DNA of 64,000 bases from Collybiopsis luxurians FD-317 M1 (taxonomy: Eukaryota > Basidiomycota > Agaricomycetes > Agaricales > Omphalotaceae): the NCBI GenBank assembly GCA_000827265.1, contig KN834763.1, positions 434,001-498,000 of the forward strand, read 5' to 3'. Position numbers and translations under genes: made by a program. The notes beneath the pieces were generated by a model. The model saw only the letters and a list, made by a program, of their open reading frames with translations, was not told the origin of the DNA and made no database searches. Of this stretch, positions 32,252 to 42,133 are shown one piece after another. Each line of letters begins with the position of its first letter. The stretch's first letter is position 1.

Positions 32252-34777
32252 ATGGCACTCGTGTCCCCAATCTCCCCAGAAATGCCTCTGACGTCCCAGG
32301 AGACTACCGACGCGGCCCCATTCACAGAGTTGTTTCTATCCAATGCATTCCTCCTCTCTCTTCTTTTCTCTTTTGTTCCATGGAAGGACTTTCTTGCCTT
32401 GTCACAAACTTCCAAGGCTTGGCGAGGCTTTTTCACTCGACCAAGAACCAGCATATCGAGGGCTGAATCTCAAAAGTCAGCCGAACTGCGCAATGTTATA
32501 TTGACGAGATATGTCGAGGGTTTTGGCAAAGTTTTACGGGAGGTAGGACCAGAGAACATCAAGCATCGGCTCAATTTCCGAATAGACATTTGCTGGGAGG
32601 ACCTCGTTCTTTTATGTATGTATCTCATTCTCTCCCCTGTTCTCATCAATCAATGCATTATTTTCCTAGTAATATCGCAACAAACACCATTACACACTTA
32701 CCCTACCCATGCTCTCTCCGTATTATCATCCAGTTCTGTGCCAGAATCCTCTAGAAAACCCCGTTCTCCCCGAATGTCTCTCAAGACGGCTCGGCTTGCC
32801 AGTCTGACCCTTGCCCACTCTCGTTTTGTTTTACTTCTGCAGTCAATCGCCCATTCTTCTTTCAATCCACCTCCCCAAGAGGAAGATTCACCTGTCTTTC
32901 ACACACACTCGGAACCGCTGAGTGGACATCACCGCACATCTTCTGCAGGTTCCATCCGCGAACTCGTGTTTCCTGCGCCTTTGGCGGCACATCCTCCTAT
33001 GACGCAAGCTTCGCAATCGATGACCGACATCAGTACTCTTCCTGCTAATTCAAACGGCGTCAAGCAAGCTGTCGCTCCCACGCGCGTGTTGAGCAGGACC
33101 AAAGGTGGATCCAGGGCCGATTCTTCCTCACTAAAGTCATCAAGACCTCCTCTTCCGTTCCCTTCTTCAGCCTCCACACCTTCCATTGCGTTCACCCCCT
33201 CTCCTACCATGAAACCTCAAAGACGGCTGTCCGTGGCATCCATGCTAAAAAAGTCATCTGCTTCACTGCCTCCACCTGTTTCAGAGTCTCGTGCGCTCCG
33301 TGAATATTCATCCAATTTCGGTTGGAGACGAGGCTTGAATGATGCAAAAGGAAAATGGGAGGCTGCGAGCAATTCATATCGGTCGCATTCCTCGCTACGT
33401 CGACAATCTACAGAGGACACCGTTGGGTACGGGTCCGAAATCGAAGTGGATGATGATGAGCTGTTTTCTACGCCTCGAAGGAGGTTCGTCGGTTCCGACG
33501 CTGGTGTTAGAAGTAGCGAATCGAGCTTCAGCGAAGGTACAATCAGCAGCTCTACTTCGGCATCGAATAGTACCAGTGCCACGTCTATATCTGGATCTGA
33601 TAGCCCCCCTCTCCTACCACAGAAGGACTCGCTGTCCGGAGCTGAAGTCCTTGCAATGAATCGAGGTAGAGTGCGCCCCGCGAACATTGATGTCTTGAAG
33701 ATGCGGTCCGCGAGTGCTAGCCGTAGCCGACAGCCGTCTTCAGCCCCCAGCGACTTTCCCCCTCCTAATTCAGGCACTATGAATGCATCGAAATCCTTCA
33801 GAGCGAGCACCGTCAGTCCAAGGGGAACAGGCATTAAACGAGCCTCAGTCTCCTGGGCGGATGGACCTTCCGTGCCCGATTCCGAGGATTACAGTAACCC
33901 TCATGCGCTACGTCTCGCAGCATCTAGGATTCGCGCTCCGGTGCTGAGGGTTTTTGTACCGTCCTCGGATATGAGTATTCCTCCCGCGGACGATTTTATG
34001 CCCTCTTCAGTTGTGAGTGGCGTTCCAAGGTGCGAGGAGGAACTCATCCGAGCTGGTCTCTGGGATCATCTAAGTGTTGGGGACGTTGTATGCAATTTTG
34101 GATATGTTCCACCAAGCCTTTCGCCTTTCCAAGGTTCGTCAGGTGCCGTCTGGCTCATATATAATGGTTGTCAGCTTGTCCCTTTTGCACCCGGGGCTCA
34201 AGATGGCAAGGACGTTCTTCCTGTCTACAAGATACCCGAAGGAATAAAGACCGGCGGAGAAGGTCAAGAAGCTTGGTCCCTTCCCAGCTGGGGCTATTTC
34301 GAGCATCTTTTGCAACAAGAACTTGGCGTAAGAAGTGGGTCAGGTAGTCCAGGCGTTGGACGGAAACATGAAACTACCACTGGAATGAATATGCGAATAC
34401 TCATGTCAACGATTCCAGTCTCACCAGTTCACCCCGACATGATGCCTGAACCACAACTCATTGCTGTACCCACGCGCATTCCATCTCCGCACACTCCTGG
34501 AGGACTGGTCATGGTGAAAAAATGGGTATGGACGTTGCGAGTATGGGTGCCAGGACCAAACTCAAGCGTTGTCCCGTCGTTCCCCGCGGTAGGTCGTGAA
34601 ATTGAGGTCGAGGTTGGTGCGGGGTGGGAAGGCGAATGGGTGCTGGAAGGAGATGGGACAAAAGAAGGAAGGGAGTCGTTGTTGTCATGTTTGAGGCGAG
34701 ACCAGAAGGGCAAAGACTTGATGGAGTGGCAATTGGTTCGCGATAGATGTGGTAGAGGGAGAGTTTGGTTAAGGTAA
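32252..34777 (+). CDS. F-box-like protein with long disordered middle, unknown function
   Basis: Two exons with a 54-nt intron (32616..32669, GTATGT...CCTAG) give 823 residues; the intron is a multiple of three, so the unspliced frame stays open. The N-terminus resembles an F-box: LFLSNAFLLSLLFSFVPWKDFLALSQTSKAWRGFF. Residues of roughly 140-560 are Ser/Pro-rich and disordered. The C-terminal part is compact: RCEEELIRAGLWDHLSVGDV, VCNFGYVPP, GAVWLIYNGCQLVPF, SLPSWGYFEHLL and an ending rich in Trp/Gly (WQLVRDRCGRGRVWLR). I cannot name the C-terminal domain. The role could be substrate recognition for an SCF ubiquitin ligase. The stop codon overlaps a consensus 5' splice site (AG|GTAAGT), so a longer spliced form is conceivable. 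Confidence 0.75.
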   Translation: MALVSPISPEMPLTSQETTDAAPFTELFLSNAFLLSLLFSFVPWKDFLALSQTSKAWRGFFTRPRTSISRAESQKSAELRNVILTRYVEGFGKVLREVGPENIKHRLNFRIDICWEDLVLLCMYLILSPVLINQCIIFLVISQQTPLHTYPTHALSVLSSSSVPESSRKPRSPRMSLKTARLASLTLAHSRFVLLLQSIAHSSFNPPPQEEDSPVFHTHSEPLSGHHRTSSAGSIRELVFPAPLAAHPPMTQASQSMTDISTLPANSNGVKQAVAPTRVLSRTKGGSRADSSSLKSSRPPLPFPSSASTPSIAFTPSPTMKPQRRLSVASMLKKSSASLPPPVSESRALREYSSNFGWRRGLNDAKGKWEAASNSYRSHSSLRRQSTEDTVGYGSEIEVDDDELFSTPRRRFVGSDAGVRSSESSFSEGTISSSTSASNSTSATSISGSDSPPLLPQKDSLSGAEVLAMNRGRVRPANIDVLKMRSASASRSRQPSSAPSDFPPPNSGTMNASKSFRASTVSPRGTGIKRASVSWADGPSVPDSEDYSNPHALRLAASRIRAPVLRVFVPSSDMSIPPADDFMPSSVVSGVPRCEEELIRAGLWDHLSVGDVVCNFGYVPPSLSPFQGSSGAVWLIYNGCQLVPFAPGAQDGKDVLPVYKIPEGIKTGGEGQEAWSLPSWGYFEHLLQQELGVRSGSGSPGVGRKHETTTGMNMRILMSTIPVSPVHPDMMPEPQLIAVPTRIPSPHTPGGLVMVKKWVWTLRVWVPGPNSSVVPSFPAVGREIEVEVGAGWEGEWVLEGDGTKEGRESLLSCLRRDQKGKDLMEWQLVRDRCGRGRVWLR

Positions 34778-36205
34778 GTTGACAAGGTTGTTTCTTCTTA
34801 TTTCATTGCTTTGCATCGGAATTTCCTGCGAAGCATCAGTGGTGTTGTGGATGGATGGTGCTATCGGTGCCTTTTATTGCGCAAATGTTGGTCTGATGCA
34901 ATAGTCGGGACCGTTGAGCCTTTTGAAGGCTTCACATGCTATTCAAACAATCTTTCTTCTCACTGTATGATCAAATACATTTATTGGATCTCGAGGTTCC
35001 GTTGGCCCTGCTGCTCATTTCATGTGCCTTGCTATCGCCGACGAATTCATTGTTTTGCTAATACATCATACTTTTCTTTCACTAGGTTGCTCAATTCCTC
35101 GGTTTCCGTTAACCCACTTTAACGCGGCTCCTATGGCATTGTCCGACGACTGGCTTACTCTTCCTTCGATCACCGCGTGCTTATTCTCTGTCTGGGGAGG
35201 CCAAGAATTTCTATTACGACAAAAATGACCAACAATTCAGAGGATCAAATCCATTTGCTCGAGAGCGTATTTGCCTTGACGATTTTCACACTTTTAAATT
35301 ATGCTCAAACCAACGGACGCCATACTGACTGGACGTTGCTTGAACACTGGTACACTGATGATGGTAGATTCATCTTTTAACATCTTTTAACGTACGATCC
35401 CATCTTACATACTTATTCACAATTTAGTACATCGGTATATGTACATTTCACTATAGAGTTTTCCGTTTCTCCTGACATTGGAACTTTTTCCTCCTCATTC
35501 TCCATCATCACCTTTTACCGGCGTTCTGCAGTCACATTGCTATGCATCTTTCCTCCGCTTTCACGCTCTCTTCATTTCTCTCCAGACTGCTTTCACGGAC
35601 GATTTCTTCGTTTATATACCTTACTTTAGTCATTCATCCACTCGCATCCTCAAGAACGAAATGCGCACGTATTTTTGCTTTATTACTGTATTGTATGAAT
35701 TTCATGGACGCATATTTGTAACATTCGTACGAATTGTGATTTTTTTTTGTCCTGTTAGCCGCGGCGCAACATGAGTACAAGTGATGATGTGAGGCAAATT
35801 CGTTGCCCTCCCTGCTCTACTTAGGTGTCACGGCTGGGTGTTGAGTTTTGACGTTTTGACACACTGATTCAGGATTTCATCGGCGTTGCGCTCAAATAAT
35901 AAGTCTGACGCTGGGAGTTCGTTATAGAGGTAGTCTGGCTGGCTTTATCTTTTCATTGTTATGATGGGTTCGTTTATTATATACATGACTAGGAAATACA
36001 GGATGTGGATTCAGTAAGACAGCGTTAGATTATACAAGTTTGAAATACTTCAAGCTACAACGGAGGGAGAATATAAATATGTATGGACTATGGCCTGGGG
36101 GAGGATAGTATAGTATAAACGACTTACTAGATGAAAAAAGAATTGATATATTTCGAGTAAAGACAGGACGGTAGTAGCAGCACTACACCTCTGATTTGAA
36201 CACGT
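34778..36205. other. Convergent 3' region, 1.4 kb, no gene seen
   Basis: This gap separates the F-box-like gene (+) and the C2 gene (-). It is AT-rich with poly-T runs. Open frames at 34811-35122 and 35478-35774 translate to Cys/Phe-rich strings without known motifs. I see no transposon ends or RNA genes. Confidence 0.45.
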
Positions 36206-37610
36206 CTAAAACCCACCCGGCACGCGAATATCGTCTTCTGTATCACTTTCAGTAGTGGAATTCGATTCAACCGAGGGAGAAGGAGACTCTGAACGAGATT
36301 CGGGTTGTGGTTCGGAATGTTCCTGCTGAATATGAAGCTTTCCGGCAACGTTATGAATGAGGGATGACATTTTGTCCGTCCAACGTTCCTTGAACGGAGG
36401 TTCGGGAGAGGTGTTCATGTTCGAGGCAGCGAATTCGCTACTGCTCTCCGAGGATAGCGCTCCGTCCTCTGCGGATTCTGAGTCGTGAGTCGGGATTGCA
36501 GGCTTGGTCTGTGTCGGAGTTGGGGAATCAAGAGGCGAGTTGCAGAATCCATTCGGCATGCCGGAGACTTGCGCAGAAGAGAAACTCACAAATGTCGTCG
36601 ATGGTAGCCCGTCCATTTGAAGGCTCGCAGGTCGTGGCTTGAGCAACTTTGTGAGGGTGGGACCAGATATAGATTGAACGTGTCTGTGACCATCGGCTGC
36701 TGAACTTGTACGAGGGAAAGTACCCGACCGCGGTGGAGGTAATGGAGTACCACGTTCAGCTACCGAGGCAACGGCGATCATGGAATGCGTAGGTGGTACG
36801 ATATAGGACATGTTCTTGGCAATGTCCTCTGGTACGACATAGGATTTAAAGTCTACTGAGAATGGGCGAGATGGGATATGAGGAAGGCCGGCACTGAAAT
36901 AGGTGAGTTCTAGAAAGACTTCGCCGCGCTGAGTTCCATCGCGCGAGAGTGGGATCCATTCTATACAGACGAGGGTCAGTATAAATTGGAAGTGCTAAAC
37001 CATAGAGCGAAATACCGTCAAATTCTCCCTTATGAAGAGCCTGACTGACGTCGAGAAGACCTTCTCCCACAAGTAGATCGGGTCCTTTTGTATCCTCCCA
37101 AATACTAATTTTCATTAATTTAGCGTCTGCCACTTTGAAACCGCCTTCGGTGGGAGACGGAGGGATATTCATGGCATCTGCGGTTTCAGACCAGACCCCA
37201 AAGCGGAGTTCTTCATCCCACTGGGGCGTTTGGCCGCCGCGAATGTCTACCTTGGTTCGTAGAATCTCACCACAAAAGGTGATCCGAGTGTACACGTTCT
37301 GCTTCGAGCAAACGTGTCTGTCGGGAAGATGACGGGCTCGGAGAACGACAGCAACTAGAGTACCAAGACGGGGCTCCTTGTGCTGTGGAGGAAGAGAAAC
37401 GGAGGAGGAAGATGAATGGTGGGAACTGGAGGATTTTCGACTGTCAGCGCTGGCAGTGCTGCTTCGACGGTTGAGGTCCGCTGGACATTGAAGCTCTGGT
37501 GGAAGAGAGGTGGCACGAATACCAGAACTCGGACGTTGGGGAGAGGACTCCTCTACTGGGACAGAAGAAGCTCTGACCGCTTGGCCTCGGTGAGGTTTAA
37601 CCAGACGCAT
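36206..37610 (-). CDS. C2-domain protein (possibly Fic1/Inn1-like)
   Basis: Two exons (37610..37016 and 36960..36206) with a 55-nt intron (36961..37015) give 449 residues. A C2 domain lies at about residues 80-230: LGTLVAVVLRARHLPDRHVC, YTRITFCGEILRTKVDIRGG, TPQWDEELRFGVW, LMKISIWEDTKGPDLLVGEG and, after the splice, GEVFLELTYFSAGLP. Flanks are Ser/Pro-rich and disordered. The remaining half is low complexity except for FKERWTDKMSSLIHNVAGKL. A C2 domain with a Pro-rich tail is seen in the fungal cytokinesis factors Fic1/Inn1, but also in many membrane-binding proteins, so the name is only suggested. Not all of the usual calcium-binding aspartates are evident. The start is the only ATG before LVKPHRGQ. 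Confidence 0.82.
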
Positions 37611-37832
37611 TTTGGAGCTTGGAAGGGGAATCCGACTTGATAAATAGATACTGGATATTTAAATTGGCTACTGTTTTTTTAATTTCCAAAACGGTTTCCA
37701 CAATCGATGGCATCCACAGATCGTCAGGGCCATGACATCAAGTGCCGCCGGAAAGAAAGGACCGAGAATTCAAAGGACCGAGAATTCAATATATTCAACC
37801 TTGAAGCTTGATCGATAACACTTTCTGTCTTC
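37611..37832. promoter_or_regulatory. 222-bp divergent promoter, C2 gene / helicase
   Basis: The start codons diverge over 222 bp. The section includes a perfect 16-bp tandem duplication (37756-37787) about 45 bp before the helicase ATG. Confidence 0.5.
37756..37787. repeat. Perfect 16-bp tandem duplication
   Basis: The unit AAAGGACCGAGAATTC occurs twice without a gap (37756-37771 and 37772-37787). Each unit contains an EcoRI-like palindrome GAATTC. It lies in the promoter of the helicase gene. Confidence 0.85.
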
Positions 37833-40742
37833 ATGCCACCACTTGTTCACATCGTAAATCAGACCCTACTCACTGGGATTTCAGATCGTTACAGTCATCT
37901 GAATACAAGGGAATCCCAAATTGAGGTTGTCGTATGCGACGAGAGCAAAATTACCGCCGGCATCGTGAAAAGTTTCATAAATTCAGCCAAGCCACTAGGA
38001 ATATCGGCAGGCTTGGATCCAAAGGACAAAACCGTTTTTGCGCTCGTCATCTGTAGTAGTCTAGAGAAAACTAAAAGCGGTGAAAGCCGACATCGTTGCT
38101 TAGTTGTGGAGTTCCCTACCCTCCTTGGTCGTTGTACCAGCACCAACCCTCGATCCCAAGCGTTTCTTCCAGAGCCTGTTCACGAAATGATCGAACGCAT
38201 TCTTTGTCGACCCGTAGCCGCATTTTACGCTTTCGATCTCGCCCCACTTGCTCTAGCACTCTATCGTGACCTGCGCATTCGAGTCACTGAGGGTGTCGAT
38301 ATCCAGTCCGCTTGTCCTAACGCGGGACGTAGGCCGATAGACGCTCTCTCTGATCTTATAGGAAAGACCAATACGGATGTCGCGCTCGCTGGCGCAGATT
38401 CCATCAACGAAGTGTTTGAAGATCGAACATACATTCGCGGACGCTACGCTAGTGCTCAATTGACACCTTCCCAGACGAACATTATCCAACAAGCTTGGAT
38501 ATCCCAGTTCCTAGCTGAATTCGAGAATTCTGAGCAACAATTTGCTGTAGTCCCTCGGATTGATACCTCGACCGCCAAAATTTCCGACAAGGCATGGATT
38601 TCCGTTTGGCAGTCGAGAGTAATACTAACCACCCCACAGAAACTCGATATACTGGGGAAATGGGATGCAGATGCTCTTCGTCTTCACTACCTACAACCGC
38701 TTGAGACAGAGCATGTTGTTACTTCCGGTGCTGAGGATTCCAGTGGTCTTCAAGTGAAATCCCAGCTATTCAAAAATAAGTTGCGGTCAAACCGGGTATT
38801 TATCTCTTACTTTGTTCTTCCCAATCTCCTGCACCTACACCTTTTATCGAACAGCGCATTCAGGTACAATTACCTACTGAGCACGGCTTCATCAACCTCT
38901 CTGGCCGTACTGGAGGTGTCGAAGGTCGATCAGCTTCTCTCCAAGTCTCTCGCGATCTCGGCAGTTCCACTTTTCAAGTCTCCGGAAGAGTCACATCCAG
39001 AGGTCGCGACGGGCCCACGAGGGCCGGGACAAAGAAAGCAGATGCTATTCTTCGGGCTCTTCAGGGTCAGGCAGATCCTTTATTTGATAATCCGTGGGTG
39101 ACAAACTTTTGGGATCCACCAAATGGAATCATGTCTTGGCCGAAGAGAGCTAAACATTCTAATCTGGATTCTCCTTCTGTTTCTGAGACGCCGCAGCGCC
39201 CACTTAACTCTTCTCAAATTTTTGCAATTGAAAAGATGCTCTCACTGAGAGATTGCGATCGTATCATTCTCATCCGTGGCCCACCAGGTAGTGGTAAAAC
39301 CTCGTGAGTGTATTAATATTTTTATTTTTTACATAAAATTTTACATAAATTTCCAGGGTGATCTCACGATTTGTAGAGATTGCTACAGCTAGCAATCATT
39401 TTCCTGGTATTTGGCTTGTAGCCCAGTCAAATGTTGCTGTGAAGAACATTGCAGAGAAGCTTGCTTCAATTGGGTTTACAAATTGGAGGCTTCTCATTTC
39501 AAAAGACTTCCATTACGAATGGTGAGTAACCATACAAGGACCAACTTACTACAGCTTGAATATATACACTAGGCATGAACATCTCTATGGGCATGACATT
39601 CAAGATAAATTAATTCGCTCTGATGAATTTCCAAAGATATCCATTTCAAGATATAGTGGATGTCAAGTCATGCTATGCACACTCAGTATGCTTTCTAGTT
39701 ATTTCATCTTTAAATTTACCAGAGTGTGTCCTATTCACACTCTGGTTGTAGATGAGGCTAGTCAGATTGAGATAGGTGATTTTATGTCTGTCTTTAATTC
39801 TGCAGCAAAAACACTCCAGAAAATGTGTTTAATTGGTGATGATAAACAATGTGAGTTTGTCTTCCTGTAGTAATAACCCATTGTGAACACTCAGCTCTCT
39901 ATATCTACAGTACCACCTCATGGTCAGGAAGATCTTGGAGATTTACAGAGTGTTTTTGAACTTGAACATCTCCATGACCATCTCTATCTTCTGAATACTC
40001 AATGTTTGTCTTTCTTGCTTTTATTTACTATTTATAACTGAGATTTTCTAGATCGTATGCCACCTCAAATGGGAGACTTCATCTCCACAGCTGTTTATGA
40101 TGGCCTACTCAAATCTAACCCGCAGCATCCTATCTCTGATCAGGTTATTGCATGTCGATTGGTGGATATATCAGGTACAGAGCAAATGGAAGGAGATTCA
40201 TTTGTTGTGAGTCAACTCCAATTGACTGCTGTCATCTTACTTAAGAGCCTGAGACTTTAGAATCTGGAGGAAGCTTTGGCTGTCTCAAAGCTTGCAACAT
40301 TTATTCAAGATGCTGGTAAAAATTATCGTATTGTTACTCCATATGATTCCCAAAGGAACCATATTGAAAACCTCCTCAAGGAGAATGGCCTTGACTGGCA
40401 TGACAAATGCTTTAATGTTGACTCATTTCAAGGTATTTATATCTTAATTGACATTGACAAGCTGACCTGAAATTTCCTTACCAAGGAAATGAGGATGACT
40501 ATATTATTATCTCAATAGTGAGATCCTATACTGAAGGATTTTTGAAAAACCTGCGTCGAACAAATGTCATGCTCACTCGTTTCAGGAGGGGTATGTTCAT
40601 TTTCACAAGTAAAAAATTCCTTTCTGGTCCAGGGTCAAGTACCCTGGTCGGAAACTTGTTGAAGTATTTTGAAGGGAAGGTAGGGTCTGGAATTTGGCTT
40701 GATATGAAAGAGGTGGAAGAAGGAAAATTAGTTTTGAAATGA
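37833..40742 (+). CDS. UPF1/NAM7-like superfamily 1 helicase with unusual N-terminal domain
   Basis: Eight exons (37833..38795, 38864..39303, 39357..39521, 39573..39850, 39911..40003, 40052..40206, 40261..40432, 40486..40742) give 840 residues. Helicase motifs after splicing: Walker A GPPGSGKTS, Ia VAQSNVAVKNIAEKL, II VVDEASQIEIGD, III GDDKQLPP, IV YRMPPQMGDF, V VDSFQGNEDDYIIIS and VI TNVMLTRFRRGMFI. Motif order is that of the SF1B UPF1/SMUBP2/SDE3 group, so a 5'-3' RNA or DNA helicase is expected. The first 330 residues look like a degenerate RNase D-type exonuclease fold (CLVVEFP ... FYAFDLAPLALALYRDLRI ... DALSDLIG) without clear catalytic acids; this is a low-confidence reading. Exons 3-8 are clearly more AT-rich than exon 1, which could mean a different origin for the ATPase half. 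Confidence 0.85.
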
Positions 40743-40976
40743 TAACCTCTGAGAGCATCCTGTAATTCTGAATGTAGCCAAATGTTGTTTTTTTTTTTTT
40801 TCTTTGCTGGATTACTGAGCATTTACCATCTTCACAAGAGTTGTAAGGTCTCAGGGGATTTGACTGATCATTGAGTGTTGCACTAGCCTATGTGTCATGT
40901 GAGTGCGGCAGTGCAGATGAACTCAAGTGCCATTCTTGAACTCGCCTGACTGAGGCTGACTCAATTTACAACACTC
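40743..40976. other. Short gap, helicase 3' end and phosphoesterase promoter
   Basis: A T12-plus homopolymer is at about 40788-40802. Nothing else stands out between the helicase stop and the next ATG. Confidence 0.45.
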
Positions 40977-42034
40977 ATGGTGCACCAACCCGGTCTGCGA
41001 GGTCAGAACTCTCGTGTATATCTTGAATACAGTGATTCCTCTGAAATCCCACCAAAGGAAGATGAGTGGACTCGCTTCATATGTATATCAGACACACATT
41101 CAGGAGTACACTGGGATAATGGAGGGCGCATGCCTCGAGGAGATGTTTTAGTTCATGCAGGGGATCTCAGTAGCTGGGGAACTGTAAAACAGCTGAAAAA
41201 GACGATAGATTGGTTAGCGAGCTTGGAAGGATATGGGTCGAAGGTGTGAGTGTCCTTTTTATCTTATTCCAAAGGGCCCCGATAACAATGTCCCTCGAAG
41301 ACTCATAGCTGGAAATCATGATGTGAGCGGTCTCATCAGCATCTGGTTGAACAGAGGACACGTTATTTACAAGGACAAAGCTATGGCTTGACAAACGAAA
41401 TTTAGAACTCGCGCAACTCGACCGGGAGGAGAGAACAGCAGGGCTTCGAGCCTGCGAACAGCTGATGGCCAAAGCTCATTTAGACGCAAAAAGATTGACA
41501 TATCTCCAGTTTGAAGAAACAGGAGTCCAAGTGGACAAGAAAGAATGGGCCGTCTACGGATCGCCGGTAACGAGAAATGCTGAGTGATATAATTGCAGCT
41601 AATAGTAACATTGGAATAGGCATCTCCCCGACATTACATGGGGGCTTTTCAATACGAGACATTAAAAGAAGCTGAAGGTCAGTGCGCCGAGCTGTAAACA
41701 TTCGCAATTTCCTTTATCTTTTGGACCCTCAGAAATCAATTCTAGAATACCCTCTTCGACCGAAATCCTTATTACGCACACGCCGCCGTATGGAACGCTC
41801 GATAAGACGCGTAAAGGGAAACATGCGGGATGTAGAAACCTTGCAGAACGGCTGGTCTCGGAGCAGTTAAAGAACTGCAGACTACATGTTTTTGGGCATA
41901 TTCATGAAGCTGCAGGGGCTGTTATTATCCAGAACGGTGAAGAGGGGAAAGAACGGGTCGCTGTGAATGCTGCTATGATACATAGAGGATATCCCATCGT
42001 AGTAGACTTGAAGAATGAACCAGAATTTTCCTGA
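40977..42034 (+). CDS. Calcineurin-like metallophosphoesterase
   Basis: Five exons. The metal-binding motifs appear in order after splicing: ISDTHSG (DxH), VHAGDLSSWG (GDxx), IAGNHD (GNHD), LITHTPPYG (H) and VFGHIHEA (GHxH). This set defines the calcineurin-like phosphoesterase superfamily; the THxPP and GHxHE forms resemble the MPPED/UPF0046-type proteins of fungi. Splice sites include a donor within SKV (41246) and a second intron directly after GNHD, giving GNHD-LWLDKRNLE. The section between has a charged helix (LELAQLDREERTAGLRACEQ). Substrate is unknown; relatives act on small phosphodiesters. The ATG opens directly into the domain and no signal peptide is seen. Confidence 0.88.
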
Positions 42035-42133
42035 GCGCTTGCTTCGCGCTCGATTAGTCACGTTACTCCATAGATTTCAAAGTCCGCCTCGTGCCCATAA
42101 CCGGGACGCGTTCCTTTTCCTCATACCGCCATC
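42035..42133. promoter_or_regulatory. SPT16 upstream region
   Basis: Only about 100 bp lie between the phosphoesterase stop and the SPT16 ATG on the same strand. The SPT16 promoter must lie here or reach into the upstream gene. Confidence 0.4.

Noticed and set aside
39690..39726. Possible intron in the helicase near TLSMLSSYF
   Set aside because: GT...AG-like borders exist, but the unspliced frame continues in phase to VVDEASQ and the CTLSMLS segment fits UPF1-like proteins.
6597..40742. Argonaute and the UPF1-like helicase as one RNAi cluster
   Set aside because: They are about 27 kb apart with many housekeeping genes between. Proximity alone is not evidence in such a gene-dense eukaryotic region.
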